Origin: Entoloma clypeatum
Lineage: Eukaryota > Basidiomycota > Agaricomycetes > Agaricales > Entolomataceae
Direction: 5' to 3'
NCBI GenBank assembly: GCA_963565915.1
Contig: OY751487.1
Coordinates: 310,001 to 374,000 of the forward strand
Length of the DNA stretch: 64,000 bases
Below, in pieces: positions 20,401-29,581 of this stretch. A program made the translations under genes and the position numbers. The notes under the pieces are model-generated. The model saw only the letters and a program-made list of their open reading frames with translations. It had not been told where the DNA came from and did not search any database. Positions within the stretch are counted from its first letter, which is position 1; every line of letters starts with the position of its first letter.

Positions 20401-22659
20401 GTCATCAACAAAGCTGATATAATAATTATATTTGCTATAAGTCGCCTTCTTGAATTGCTTTAAATCTGAATGGATTAGCTCAAGAGGTGCTTTAGCGCGT
20501 GTCTGAGATGGTGGGAAAGATTTTGAAGGCATCTTTCCAAGAGCGCATCCTTTGCAGGGTCGCTCAGTGGACGGTTTGTCCACTCCATTGAAACCTTTGA
20601 CATGTTTAGAAGCATGTCGCAGTACTTCATGTGAAGGGTGTCCAAATCGCTTGTGCCAAGTGTCATAATCAACAGACTGTGAGACACTAAGACTAACCAA
20701 GTGTATTTGTTCCTCTTTAATGATCGTGGCGTTTAGCCAATAAATCGATTCATTTGCCTTATGAGGATAACACATAAACAAAGGAAGACCTGAATTGGTC
20801 TTTAGCGTGATCGAACCAAATCGTCCGCTAATTTCATTTCCTTGTTTAAGGATCTCGCCTACAGATAAAAGATGAACGTCTAAATCTGGTATATAATAAA
20901 CGGGTGATAGACGAGTTATTTTGTTTTGTTTTCTCCCATTTTTCTTGATGGTGTGATTAATCAACACCGTCCCTTGTCCAAGGATCTGAATAGTGTGACC
21001 TTTCTGTGCAATTTGCACAGATTGACGATCTTTTAGTGGGGTATACTCAATGAAATCATTGATGTCATAAGTAAAGTGCAATGATGCACCTGAATCAAGA
21101 ATCCAATTGGATTGTTTCTGTTTCTTACATTCAGCACAATTCGCATAATGAGAATTTATTTGCGCTATAAGCGCGTGTACAGCAGATGATAAAAATACAT
21201 TGGACCGCCGTCCATTCACTCGTCTCCAAAGAGGCTTCTGTGAAGTATTTGTTAACTGCATTGTACGTGCTTTTGAATGTGAAACATACCCCATGTCGTC
21301 GTTGTTTCCATCACCACGGGAAACTTCATATTCCATATAGTCATTGACGTATCCTTCATCGTAATAGCCCCTTATGGTGGGGGCTATGTCTTCTGTCTCC
21401 ATCTCATCGGCCCAGCTGATTCTACTCGGCGTTTCTTCGAAAACCGGAATGCGGTGATTCTGGGGGTCCATTGTCGGAGGCGCTGAGAGCGGCCTTGACG
21501 TTGCAGCTTCATTACGTTGAAGCGCAGGAACCTCGACGAGGCAAGTTAGATTCTGAGCTGTTGGAGGGACACCAATGCTGTTAGCCAGTGTGCGCGCTCC
21601 ATCCAGGTCCGTGAAAGGGCCTGGGCCAGGAATATTACCGATCCCAAGCGATTGGTTGTTCCTAATCCTCCAATCGGTGGATGATGAGGGGTGCGGAGTG
21701 AAGATAGACCCATTTCCGTAAATGACCGTGTTGGGCAAGGTCTGGATTGGGAGCTGCCCATCAGGGGCGCTGTCCATGGCAGAGGAGGCAAAATGCGCCT
21801 TCTCTTTACCTTTCCAGGGTCCTTTGCCCTTGGTCTTTCCGGCGGAAGTTCCACGTCCCTTGCCTTTCCAGGGCTTGGAGTGCTGATGCAAATGCTGCTG
21901 GTTAGCAGCCGGTCCTTCTGAAGATCCCTGAGAGGGTCCAGTGCGAGGCTGGTACTTCGGGGGGTTGGGACGAGCGCGTTTTACTGCAGAGATTTTGTTC
22001 GCGTGAGTGCCTCCCTGGGACTGTGGAGCGTGCGGGTTTTTACGGAAGTATTCCGAGTGTATTTGCTCGATTACTTTCCCAATTTCGAGTACTGTAGACT
22101 GATTGCCGCCAGGCGCTACATAGTGTACCGCATCAAAGAGGATGCTGTGTACTAGACCATCATAGCCTTGAGGCAGTCCATTCAGGATCATCATGATCCG
22201 GATGAACTTGGGGATGTCTATGTGGTTGTGCTCGAGTCGTTGAAAAAGGGTCTGCATCTTATTGATGCCAGATAAAGGATCAGCAGGAGAAAGAGAGGTG
22301 CGGAGGAGTTGCTGAAAATCAGCAAAAACGGTGGACGGGCCGACCGTGGACAGTTTGGTGGCGATTAGGTCCCACATCTCCTTGGAGGTTTTAGCTCCCT
22401 TGATGTGATGGACAAGAGAGTCCGAAATGGACATCTGAATTAGGCCTTGGGCCTGATCGTCCTGTTCATGCCAAGTGTTTAACTTGTCTTGGAAATCTGT
22501 CTCTTTAAGATCAGCCGGGATCTTTTTATCGCCGGTGACGATCCTCCACACTTTAGCTGCCTTCAGGTAGGCGCTCATTTTCTCCTGATAGATGGAGAAG
22601 TTTGTGGTGGTGAGTTTGGGAACGGAGGAAGCGAGGTCGAGTTTCGAGTTTGAAGACAT
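17476..22659 (-). CDS. Copia1 Gag-Pol polyprotein
   Basis: Single frame; the upstream-most start gives 1738 aa (22692), but MSSNSKLDL (22659) fits copia Gag starts better. Using the 1738-aa numbering: Gag (UBN2-like) to about 230; a basic K/G-rich linker 270-300 instead of a CCHC knuckle; protease WILDSGA 530-536; integrase zinc region WHKRFGH 679 to CKGC 713-716; integrase core D743, D805 (RFDGGGEF) and E839 (NGRAE); a disordered acidic linker 980-1180; RT with YVDD 1407-1410; RNase H with TDSDWASD 1574, STEAEM 1614 and VDNQ 1651; end about 1738. All catalytic residues expected of copia are present and there is no stop or frameshift. How Gag is made in excess is not evident. Confidence 0.93.
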   Translation of the reverse strand: MSSNSKLDLASSVPKLTTTNFSIYQEKMSAYLKAAKVWRIVTGDKKIPADLKETDFQDKLNTWHEQDDQAQGLIQMSISDSLVHHIKGAKTSKEMWDLIATKLSTVGPSTVFADFQQLLRTSLSPADPLSGINKMQTLFQRLEHNHIDIPKFIRIMMILNGLPQGYDGLVHSILFDAVHYVAPGGNQSTVLEIGKVIEQIHSEYFRKNPHAPQSQGGTHANKISAVKRARPNPPKYQPRTGPSQGSSEGPAANQQHLHQHSKPWKGKGRGTSAGKTKGKGPWKGKEKAHFASSAMDSAPDGQLPIQTLPNTVIYGNGSIFTPHPSSSTDWRIRNNQSLGIGNIPGPGPFTDLDGARTLANSIGVPPTAQNLTCLVEVPALQRNEAATSRPLSAPPTMDPQNHRIPVFEETPSRISWADEMETEDIAPTIRGYYDEGYVNDYMEYEVSRGDGNNDDMGYVSHSKARTMQLTNTSQKPLWRRVNGRRSNVFLSSAVHALIAQINSHYANCAECKKQKQSNWILDSGASLHFTYDINDFIEYTPLKDRQSVQIAQKGHTIQILGQGTVLINHTIKKNGRKQNKITRLSPVYYIPDLDVHLLSVGEILKQGNEISGRFGSITLKTNSGLPLFMCYPHKANESIYWLNATIIKEEQIHLVSLSVSQSVDYDTWHKRFGHPSHEVLRHASKHVKGFNGVDKPSTERPCKGCALGKMPSKSFPPSQTRAKAPLELIHSDLKQFKKATYSKYNYYISFVDDYTSHAWISLLRLKSDAHSALRDFNAMVKNQFNTTIKTWRFDGGGEFVPFQADIREMGIQGEVTVPHQPQQNGRAECFNRTLMDKALAMLHDACLPEIWIQFAVEHALHLYNRTPLKRHGWLTPYESLKKEKPDVSNLHVFGCGAYVFLPKEICTTTAKSELMIFIGFKTGTKGYRFMRMSNNVVFTGVTAMFDEQLFPKCSTLNKIPSITQYHDPTSDDMGNDDVNGHDGPSDLPTDDFHLEDNDAHGPGGSHYPSNPGTHDDNHNLPDTNSDQTGQLPKGSNQTSDGTNRQDTAENQQWVPRTRNPGKHVRIDAPNDDHTLPGDYRPQTDCPRRTRVIPQRPGNVYGNDPAEALRQNQRDWSRTVQEDSRRYAYNPQSETRPQQSGAVPSTSSADPQMYQNNSNPNPDIDMEELLYIREGGGQSQMLAHLLSKAIPAYDEIPQDPKSWQMKDINKLPEKEKLEWKAACREELEALRKCNVFKLVDLPKGRKTIRNRWVFDVKTDGRKKARLVAKGFSQIEGIDFDEIFSPVIRFETIWILFAVAALEGWVIEGVDVKSAFLYGELDEEIYMNQPEGFVVKGQERKVIRLLKALYGLKQAARAWWIALNASMEKLGFTRCRTDSGVFVYHNKQSGDLIIALIYVDDGLFMGSNPDLVRKIKSDFKNKWESRDLGIAKEFLRMRIRQDSEKQIVTIDQSEYLKKIIKRFGLENAKAADTPLPKGYYPAPNEGEVDPTLKTRYQMIIGSLLYLSIGTRPDIAFAVAKMSQMSANPSEEHEKYALRIIRYLVGTQDYSIVYDGRSKASFEAWTDSDWASDPSDRKSQSGYFLKLAGGLVLWKSRKQKTVAHLSTEAEMVAASECSRECEWVTHLFRELGLQDITKMPFHVDNQGAIFNAQNPVTEGRTKHIAIHHFAICDRVQDGLIEPRFVPGTENPADMFTKPLGCQEFEKFRALLRMEFKEPYTPLTKPTRDSK

Positions 22660-22748
22660 GATGATGCTGTGAAACGTAGATAGAGTCAGCATATGTTATA
22701 TCGAAAAAGCGCATCAGAAAATAAATAGACGAGCTGCCTTGTCGATCA

Positions 22749-23585
22749 TCATTCTTCGTTCTCTGTTTGGTCTAGTGGTAGCATATGAAATGCCATCACT
22801 AATTCTACCCAATCGTCATGTGTGCCCTGAGTGCGATGTTGCCCACAGGTGCAAGATCCTCCCTGAATAGGGAGCATGACTTCATTTGCTCTGTTCGCCG
22901 CCTCAATTAAGGGGTCATTATCCGGCAACCGAACTTGTTGGGCTGGAGGCGAAAGAGGAGGTGCTCCGTGTGCTTCAGGGATGGTCCCATCATCAACATA
23001 CACGGGCGGAGGATCTGTGGGATCTCCATCTTGGGTAGGTACCGCAACAGGTACCTCAGCACGGCGATTACGCCGTCTGCGGTTTAGAACTCGAGTCCTG
23101 GCTGTTCCTGCATCACACGTAGCACACGAGTAGTCAAAGGTGGTGTTGTCTATGCAATGCCTTGGGCAATGCTGACTGTCAACAACAAGTTGTCGACACA
23201 CCCCGCAACGTGCAACGATGCGTCCATTGTCATCATGACCTGCAGGGACTGAACCCTGTGCCGTTGGCACCATATGGACTTGCTCTCGTGATGCGATCAA
23301 TGTAACAGGGATTCTCTCAAGTAATCGATCAAGAATGACCCACTGAAAGGTGCATTCAATACCTCGAATACTTCGAGGTTCACCGTTAAGGGAACCATCG
23401 AGCTCGATGTATTCGATACTGAGGAAACCAGTCTCCAGGCTAGCATACAAAGCGGATGCTGCCAATAATAGCGCAAAAGCTAAGATACTTAGAGCATGCG
23501 GCGCTAGGGCCGGGGCCCATAACCTAATGATGTAACCGACATAGGCAGCCCAAAGGGCGCTCAAGATGTAACGGTACGAAGGCAT
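22749..23585 (-). CDS. Copia1 extra ORF upstream of gag (membrane, Cys-rich, PPxY)
   Basis: 278-aa frame in element sense, starting 61 nt inside the 5' LTR, running across the primer-binding site (codons about 21-25) and ending 57 nt before the first gag ATG. Residues 6-27 and 30-50 are hydrophobic and look like two membrane segments. A Cys cluster follows (C127, C130, C140, C144, C154, C157), then a basic run RRRRNRR (169-175), a PPPVY motif (192-196, PPxY type), and a CxC near the end (245, 247). No homologue is known to me. The frame is long and orderly enough to be real, but it could also be a captured host fragment or a leader frame. PPxY motifs recruit Nedd4/Rsp5 ubiquitin ligases in known proteins; a trafficking or budding role here is inference. 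Confidence 0.65.
   Translation of the reverse strand: MPSYRYILSALWAAYVGYIIRLWAPALAPHALSILAFALLLAASALYASLETGFLSIEYIELDGSLNGEPRSIRGIECTFQWVILDRLLERIPVTLIASREQVHMVPTAQGSVPAGHDDNGRIVARCGVCRQLVVDSQHCPRHCIDNTTFDYSCATCDAGTARTRVLNRRRRNRRAEVPVAVPTQDGDPTDPPPVYVDDGTIPEAHGAPPLSPPAQQVRLPDNDPLIEAANRANEVMLPIQGGSCTCGQHRTQGTHDDWVELVMAFHMLPLDQTENEE
23513..23524 (-). promoter_or_regulatory. Primer-binding site of Copia1 (half tRNA-iMet)
   Basis: GGTTATGGGCCC in element sense directly follows the 5' LTR and complements the anticodon arm of initiator tRNA-Met (GGGCYCAUAACC), as in copia and Ty5-type elements that use a cleaved tRNA. It differs from the Copia2 site by one base. Confidence 0.85.
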
Positions 23586-23873
23586 GAAGGAAGCTCCACT
23601 AACCTGGTAAAGAGTAACTAAAGATATTCTAGAAGCTGGACTAGCTTGTTAGTTAACTCAAAGAACTGGGGTGTTCAAGAAGTTAGGATTCATCGTACTA
23701 AATACATGGGTATTTATACTAATCCAATATGCGCACGGACCATTGTACAAACAATACATAAACAAGTCATGCGTCCGTGGTTATACCATAAACTCACATA
23801 TATGGTAATAGTGACTTATAGTCACTTCTTGTGACAAGCACATAGTGCGACATATCTGGCGATATGTTCAACA
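23525..23873 (-). repeat. 5' LTR of Copia1 (with promoter)
   Basis: 349 bp. A TATA-like TATAAATAC lies near 23720-23711 in element sense. The last 61 nt encode the first 20 residues of the extra ORF. A short dyad GTGACTATAAGTCAC lies in the upstream half and may bind a regulator. Confidence 0.93.
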
Positions 23874-25854
23874 CATTGTCACCTCCTCTGCCTTCTCTCC
23901 CCTGCCCCCCACTCATGAGGACCCTCAGAAATGTTGTCAACAGCGCGGTGGCCCAGTGGGTGCTGCCTCTCTCTCCCTCTTCTGACTGCTGCTGACTGAC
24001 CTCCCATCACCCAAAGGATCATTGATTATCTATCAATGCATGGATCCCACATAACTGTTTATCTGCCTGGTTTATTGACACACATACAAAAGATATTGAG
24101 GATGTTCTGACACTCTGGCAGATCACCATAGCCGATCTCAATGGCTATCTCAAACACGAGCATCAATACTTTGAGTCCCTGGGAAAGGAACAAGAGAGCA
24201 ACCTCCATGCAATTGCCTACGTAGAATTTCTGGAGGAAATACAGGTTCTCATATAAGTGTCTGCCTAGTGTTTTGAAGTCACATTACTTAACTGCAAGTT
24301 AATGTTAACTTAACATGACTAAACTCAAATTAACTTAACCCTATGGTTAAGATTAACAACTTTGGTGTACCATTAACTGAAGTTTAACCTCTGAGAAAGT
24401 TTTTCATTAACTTTTTTTAACTGGTTTAACCAGTTTTAACCAGTTAATCATGGCAGGAACTAGTTGCAGAAAGCCCTGGAATCTGCCTTATACTCACATT
24501 GTCACCACAGTCCATCATGGCTTTAAAACATATCACAAACACACTGCAACTTCTTAATTCATCTACAGGAATTCTATCATGGTAAAATAGTGTATATAGT
24601 GTTTAAAACAGCAAAATGATGGATCTAATCACATTGCAAATCATGATCAGGCACCAAAAAGAACATTTTCTTACTTCCTCCCTTCCACAATATTAGTACT
24701 CTATACATACTGTATGTATGTATACTGTTGAAACATTGTATGTAAACCTATTGAGAGTATTCAAATGAAGCTTAAAGTCTGAATAAGATGAATATGAGTA
24801 AAATAAATCGAAAATTTATCCAAAAACTTTTATTTCAGCTTTGGATTCTCCACATTCAGGAGATCTCAGGACACCTTCATTTTTTTAATTTGGTTCATTC
24901 ATTAGGGAGATATAACACTTTTTCTGAAATCTGCACATTTGATTATTTCTATCTTATCTGGACTTCTAAAAATTATACAAGGTGTTTCAGAAGGTGAATA
25001 CATTAACCTCAGTTAACATCCACATTATATAACATCAGAAAATCACCATCATACAAATTTAACATAATTGAAATCAGCTTGAAATTCTGCATCTAACAGT
25101 AGTCAAACCAAATCAATTGATTGTTGTCAACTGAAACAAACAAGTACAAACAATATATGCATTCATCATTTGATATATGACAGCTGTCTGTATCAACTTG
25201 AATCATCTGTCTAGCTTCAAAACTGGCAGACTTACTATTTCTATTGGATAAATAAGGAATATATCTGACATTTCCTCAAATCCTTATATAATCAGAAAAA
25301 TTTGTCATTTCACCAAGTCCATATGAGTGTAACTCAATGGAATATATAATTTATTAGTAATTGCTATATATAGCAATGGAAACAAGTCACATGATAAATT
25401 GCGAGCAGAATAATACTATACATGTGTGACAACAGCAGAATGTTTGTATTTGTTTACAAATTCCAGGGCCATCAAAACAGCACTAAAATTGCAAGCAGAA
25501 TGATACTATATGAGGCAATAATGATCCCAGCCCAACCAGTTAACAGCAGACACTAACACCAAACCCTAACATGTGACATGTGACACATATTTTGATCAGT
25601 TTGTTTTTTTATGTATTGAATTTACTCAGCAAGGGATCTGGGATATCTGGAAGTATTGCAGATAGTATATACACAGTATTTAGCAGGAAGGTACAACAAA
25701 AGAGATGTATTGGTTATGACATACTTGTTGAATAAGCACCCTGATGTGTCACCTGCATGAGCCTGCTGACACAACTACCAGCCAGACGAGGAGCCGCACA
25801 CCAGTCAACTGATTCAAGCTGCTGACTAATCAAATTTATCGCCATAATCATACC
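23874..25854. other. AT-rich non-coding region right of Copia1
   Basis: No supported gene. It begins with the continued low-complexity repeat and then becomes AT-rich. It contains the TTAAC/GTTAA cluster at 24284-24455 and a short GTAT repeat near 24715. Confidence 0.5.
24284..24455. repeat. Cluster of TTAAC / GTTAA motifs
   Basis: More than a dozen TTAAC or GTTAA pentamers in both orientations within ~170 bp, including the dyad-like GGTTTAACCAGTTTTAACC. The function is unknown; it is not a telomere-type repeat. Confidence 0.5.
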
Positions 25855-26316
25855 ATGACCTCCACTCTGACACCCACAGCCCAGGCACTCAAAGAGCTAT
25901 ACCCAGCCTGGATGGAGACCAATGCCGAATTTGCCGAGCTCCAGGCACTAGTATGGGCCGAGGTCAGAACAGAGGAGACAAGGGATCGGGAGAACAACAT
26001 GAGAGAGACACTGGAGCGAGAAGAGGATCGGAAAGAGCAAGAGAAGCATGTGAGAGAAGGGAGGCAGCAAAAGACCATTGAAAGGGACATTTGCGCTGAG
26101 AAGATCGCAAGAGGGAATCAGCAATCCATGCATGAGCTGATAGGAGTCATCGAGGCCATGGAAGGGGTGCAGTAGAGGATTGATGACCAGGGAGATATCA
26201 TGGACAGAATCATGGGCGTTTCGGTGAGCATAAACCGGGAATTAGACACCTTGAGGGCAGAGAATCATGAGTTGAGGTGGAGGATCATGGACTTGGACCA
26301 GTCTGCACTTATTTGA
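25855..26316 (+). pseudogene. Coiled-coil ORF with one amber stop
   Basis: Reads MTSTLTPTAQALKELYPAWM and then a charged helical region (RTEETRDRENNMRETLERE) to a TAG at 26173-26175. The same frame continues for 46 more codons (SVSINRELDTLRAENHELRW) to TGA at 26314. Strong heptad-like spacing supports a coiled coil of ~150 aa. Similar small coiled-coil frames lie downstream of integrase in basidiomycete chromoviruses (compare 31060-31422), so it may be a remnant of one. That is a guess; no other element sequence is recognised beside it. Confidence 0.45.
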
Positions 26317-27327
26317 CAAGTGGGAAAAAATGACATGAGTACATAGTGGTATGAAATGACTGACATGTAAATGGCCTGTACTTCTTCAAACTGCGTCGTA
26401 ACAACCCAGGATCCGCGAATTTATATACATGCACGCCGCAGCGAAGAGATGTTCCATTTGCAACCCGTCAACTTGTGTTCGTCCAGCCAGCGAACATGAA
26501 CCTGAATGTTGGGTTCTGTTCAGGGTTCAAACAGGATTCGTGGGGTTCGGAATCAGACCGCAGCAAGTCTACCACCAGCCCCGCTACTTTTTGTGTTACA
26601 TTCGAAATATCATTTTTTATTATTTATTTCTTACACAATGTGTGACAAAGTTACCCCACCCTCTGACCCTTCGGAAGCCCAAAATGAGGAGTTTCTGTGG
26701 ACGAGAAACACGACCTGTGCACTGTAGACAAAGCACGTGCTCCAGCAACCCATGACAAGTTAATGTCAATCACCAGACCCTTAATCAATCGGGTGATCGC
26801 TCGACAGCTTACAGCTGAGACTTTTCCACCCAGCCAAATGGCTGTAAGACATTCAGGATAAGTTCTAGAAGAGTCCGCCATTGATGGTATTGATTGCCAC
26901 AGGTCAGGCAGATAGATAAGCCCTTGTTCATCACCCCACTCTGTCAAGAGGTGCAGGTAGACTCCAAGTTAACTGCGCCCTCCGATTGCTCACGGGCTGT
27001 CCAGCTCATTGTAATACCACCTCCGTGCACACTGATCCCACTGATCTGAATCATCTGAGCTGCCTGGTGCGTCTCTCTATAATAATTCTGAGTGGATGTG
27101 TTTATCCACCCCCGGTCCCCCAGCCCATGAACGTTCATCCTAGGGGAATCTTCATTCGATCGGGGACCGCCAGATTGGGAAAGAATAAGCCATGCTTGCA
27201 CAGCCTGGGGAGTGTTGGTGGTGTATGTGGAAGAGCAACAGGTGCAGAATGGCCCATGGAGCTACTTTGCACTAGCAGAGCAGATGATTGACAGCCAGGA
27301 TGCCTCACTAATCTCAACGTGAATGGC
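26317..27327. other. Non-coding stretch left of the inverted duplication
   Basis: Short frames only, no motif recognised. It ends abruptly where chromovirus sequence begins at 27328. Confidence 0.4.
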
Positions 27328-28782
27328 GCGACACTTGTCAACGCAACAAGATTAACCGACAAAAGTGACATGCTCCGCTACATCCCCATGCAGCACCAAG
27401 TCACCCATGGGAAGACATAGGGATCGACGTCGTGGGACCGATACCAGAATCTGATGGAAAAAATGCAATTCTGGTCATCACGGATAGACATTCAAAGATG
27501 CTTCACCTCATTCCGACAACCGTGGAACTATCAGCGGAAGGATTAGCCAAGATCTATCGGGATCAGATATGGAAGCTTCATGGGATCCCAAAGAAGATCA
27601 TCAGCGATAGGGGGCCGCAGTTCACTGCGAAGTTCATGGAGATACTCTGCCGCATGCTAGGGATCAAGAGGAACCTGTCCACCGCATACCACCCACAGAC
27701 TGATGGACAGGCCGAACGATCGCATCAGGAGACAGAAGCGTTCCTGCAAAACTTTGTCAACCATCTACAGGATGATTGGGCTGAATGGATCGCAATCGCA
27801 GAGTTCCAGTACAATGACAAGGAACATCAGGCAACGAAGCACACCCCATTCTACCTCAACTACGGTTTACATCCATGGAAGGGAGAGCTCGTGTTAGAAG
27901 ATACCAATCCGGCTGCCAACGACTTCTTGAAAAAACTCAAACAGGCACGAGAAGAAGCCAATGCTGCGCTGAAACAAGCACAGGATCAGATGAAGAAGAC
28001 AGTTGACACATGGCGAAGTCCGTCTCGGGACTACCGCATCGGAGACAAGGTGTGGCTGGAAGGGACTAACATCAGGACCAATCAACCCTCAAAGAAACTT
28101 GATGCACTCCGACATGGACCATTCAAAGTCCTAGAGAAGAAAGGAGCTAGCGCGTACCTTCTTGATCTTCCGAAGACTTGGAAGATGATTCACCCTGTGT
28201 TCAACGAGACCCTGTTGTCACCATATGAAACTCCGAAGTACGCCATCCAGAAAAAGAAACCAGCCCCTGATCCGATCATCGTCGAAGGACGAGAAGAGTA
28301 CCATGTGTCTACGATCCTGGACTCTCGAAAGTTCCGCGGAAAGATCCAGTACCTCGTCCAGTGGGAAGGATATGGCCCAGAAGAGAACACATGGGAACCG
28401 CGAGCTAATGTTCAGAACGCTCAAGATTTGATCCGTGATTTCCATTGGCAGAACCCGTCACGTCCACGATAAAAGACACCCGTTGAAATCAGCAACAGCA
28501 TCGACCTCATCAGTCAAAAACCCACCGAGTTCTCCGCTCCGTCTTCAATATAGCTACTCCATTCTTCCTCTATCTCTCCAACATCCTCCGCACCATGTCC
28601 ACCGCCACCACCACATCCACTGAAACCAACCCCGCCATCACTGCCCTCATGGGTGAAGCCCTCTCCATGAGAGACCAGATCCATGCACTAGAAGCCTCGC
28701 TCGCCGACATCCTGCATCGACAGATGCACATCCGCCTCCATTCTTTATCCGACCTCCCCGTCGCACCAACCCCCGAAGAAAA
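27328..28782 (+). repeat. Left arm of 1455-bp inverted duplication (GI chromovirus fragment)
   Basis: Reverse complement of 31235-32689 with a single mismatch found by eye (C/T in the integrase region, near 27750). Both arms share the nonsense TGA between RNase H and integrase (27366-27368 here), so they derive from one already damaged copy. The arm ends inside the small third ORF. Confidence 0.9.
27432..28472 (+). pseudogene. Chromovirus integrase with chromodomain (left-arm copy)
   Basis: Encodes an integrase identical in protein to that at 31545-32585: IISDRGPQF and GQAERSHQE carry the second Asp and the Glu of the DDE triad (35 residues apart), while the first Asp lies in IDVVGPIP just before the frame as listed. 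GIGDKVWLEG-type sequence precedes a C-terminal chromodomain (YLVQWEGYGPEENTWEP). The rest of pol is missing on this side, so it is a fragment without promoter or LTR. Confidence 0.88.
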
Positions 28783-29581
28783 TGCCTTCAAACTGTCAGG
28801 TCGGGACCCTGTGCCAGAGATCGAACGCCTAGGATCACTCTTTGCTCGCCTCAGCGACTCGAATTTCGTCGTGCCCGACCTCATGCAAGCTATGATCCTG
28901 GCAAGTGCCATTCCTGATGCTTGGTCGCCGCTCTCCACCACCCTCTTCCAGGTCTACGACGCCGATGACTTCACATGGCAGGCCATCGCCGACAGCATCA
29001 TATCGGAGTACAGGCGCAAGTATGCGATTGGGTCTACTCGGGCGTCCAACGAGCAGGCCCGGAAAATCTCCAGGACCAACCGAAAGGGGCAAGACCCCAA
29101 ATGGGAAAAGCAGACAGTGCCGAGTACCTTGTGTAACAACGCTGACAAGCAGCCTAACTCGACCGACCATAGTACCGCTTCTGAAAAGAAGAAGGGAAAA
29201 GGATGCTGGCGCAATCAGAAGAAAAGCGCCAACACTGCGGACAACATGTCCGAACATGTGGAGGAAACAGTTGAGTTTGTTGCCCCCGCCATCCACTTCC
29301 CTCCTCTTCCGGGACCATCCTTCACCACCGTCACTGGCCGTGGGAAAATGTTAAGTACCGCCCAGCCCAATTCCGCGAGAATGCAGTCGCTCCTGCAACG
29401 AATGAACCCGCCTCCTTCCCAGTACACTGGACTTCCATCTGGAAGGCCGTCCGTGTGGAAGAAGAACGACCATGTTCGCAAACTCGCGCGCGGCATTGGT
29501 GCTCGCCCCTCAGGGTCAAACCTTCGCATTCTGGATATGATTATCCCAGAAGAAGACGAAAGACCGTCCAAGCAGCGTTGA
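28595..29581 (+). pseudogene. In-frame chimera: GI third ORF fused to copia Gag
   Basis: Residues 1-62 (MSTATTTSTETNP to VAPTPEE) are the start of the chromovirus third ORF. At 28782/28783 the frame passes without shift into a copia Gag (RLGSLFARLSDSNFVVPDL, DFTWQAIADSIISEYRRKY) with a basic linker. It ends at TGA 29579-29581 (context CGT TGA GTT, one step from CGA); beyond it the same frame continues into copia protease. The fusion looks accidental, produced by the rearrangement. Confidence 0.75.

Larger units (their letters stand above)
17120..23873 (-). mobile_element. Copia1: intact Ty1/copia LTR retrotransposon with extra ORF
   Basis: 6754 bp, minus sense. The 349-bp LTRs differ at 3 positions (about 99% identity) and the target duplication CATTG (17115-17119, 23874-23878) is perfect. 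It has a half-tRNA-iMet primer site adjoining the 5' LTR, a polypurine tract adjoining the 3' LTR, an uninterrupted gag-pol frame with all catalytic motifs, and a 278-aa ORF before gag. This is the most complete and probably most recently active autonomous element in the window. The LTR ends are TGTTGAACA... and ...CATCATTA in element sense; the non-CA 3' end is fixed by the duplication. Confidence 0.95.

Noticed and set aside
24284..24455. Subtelomeric or telomere-like repeat
   Set aside because: The motif is TTAAC in both orientations, irregularly spaced, not TTAGGG-type in tandem.
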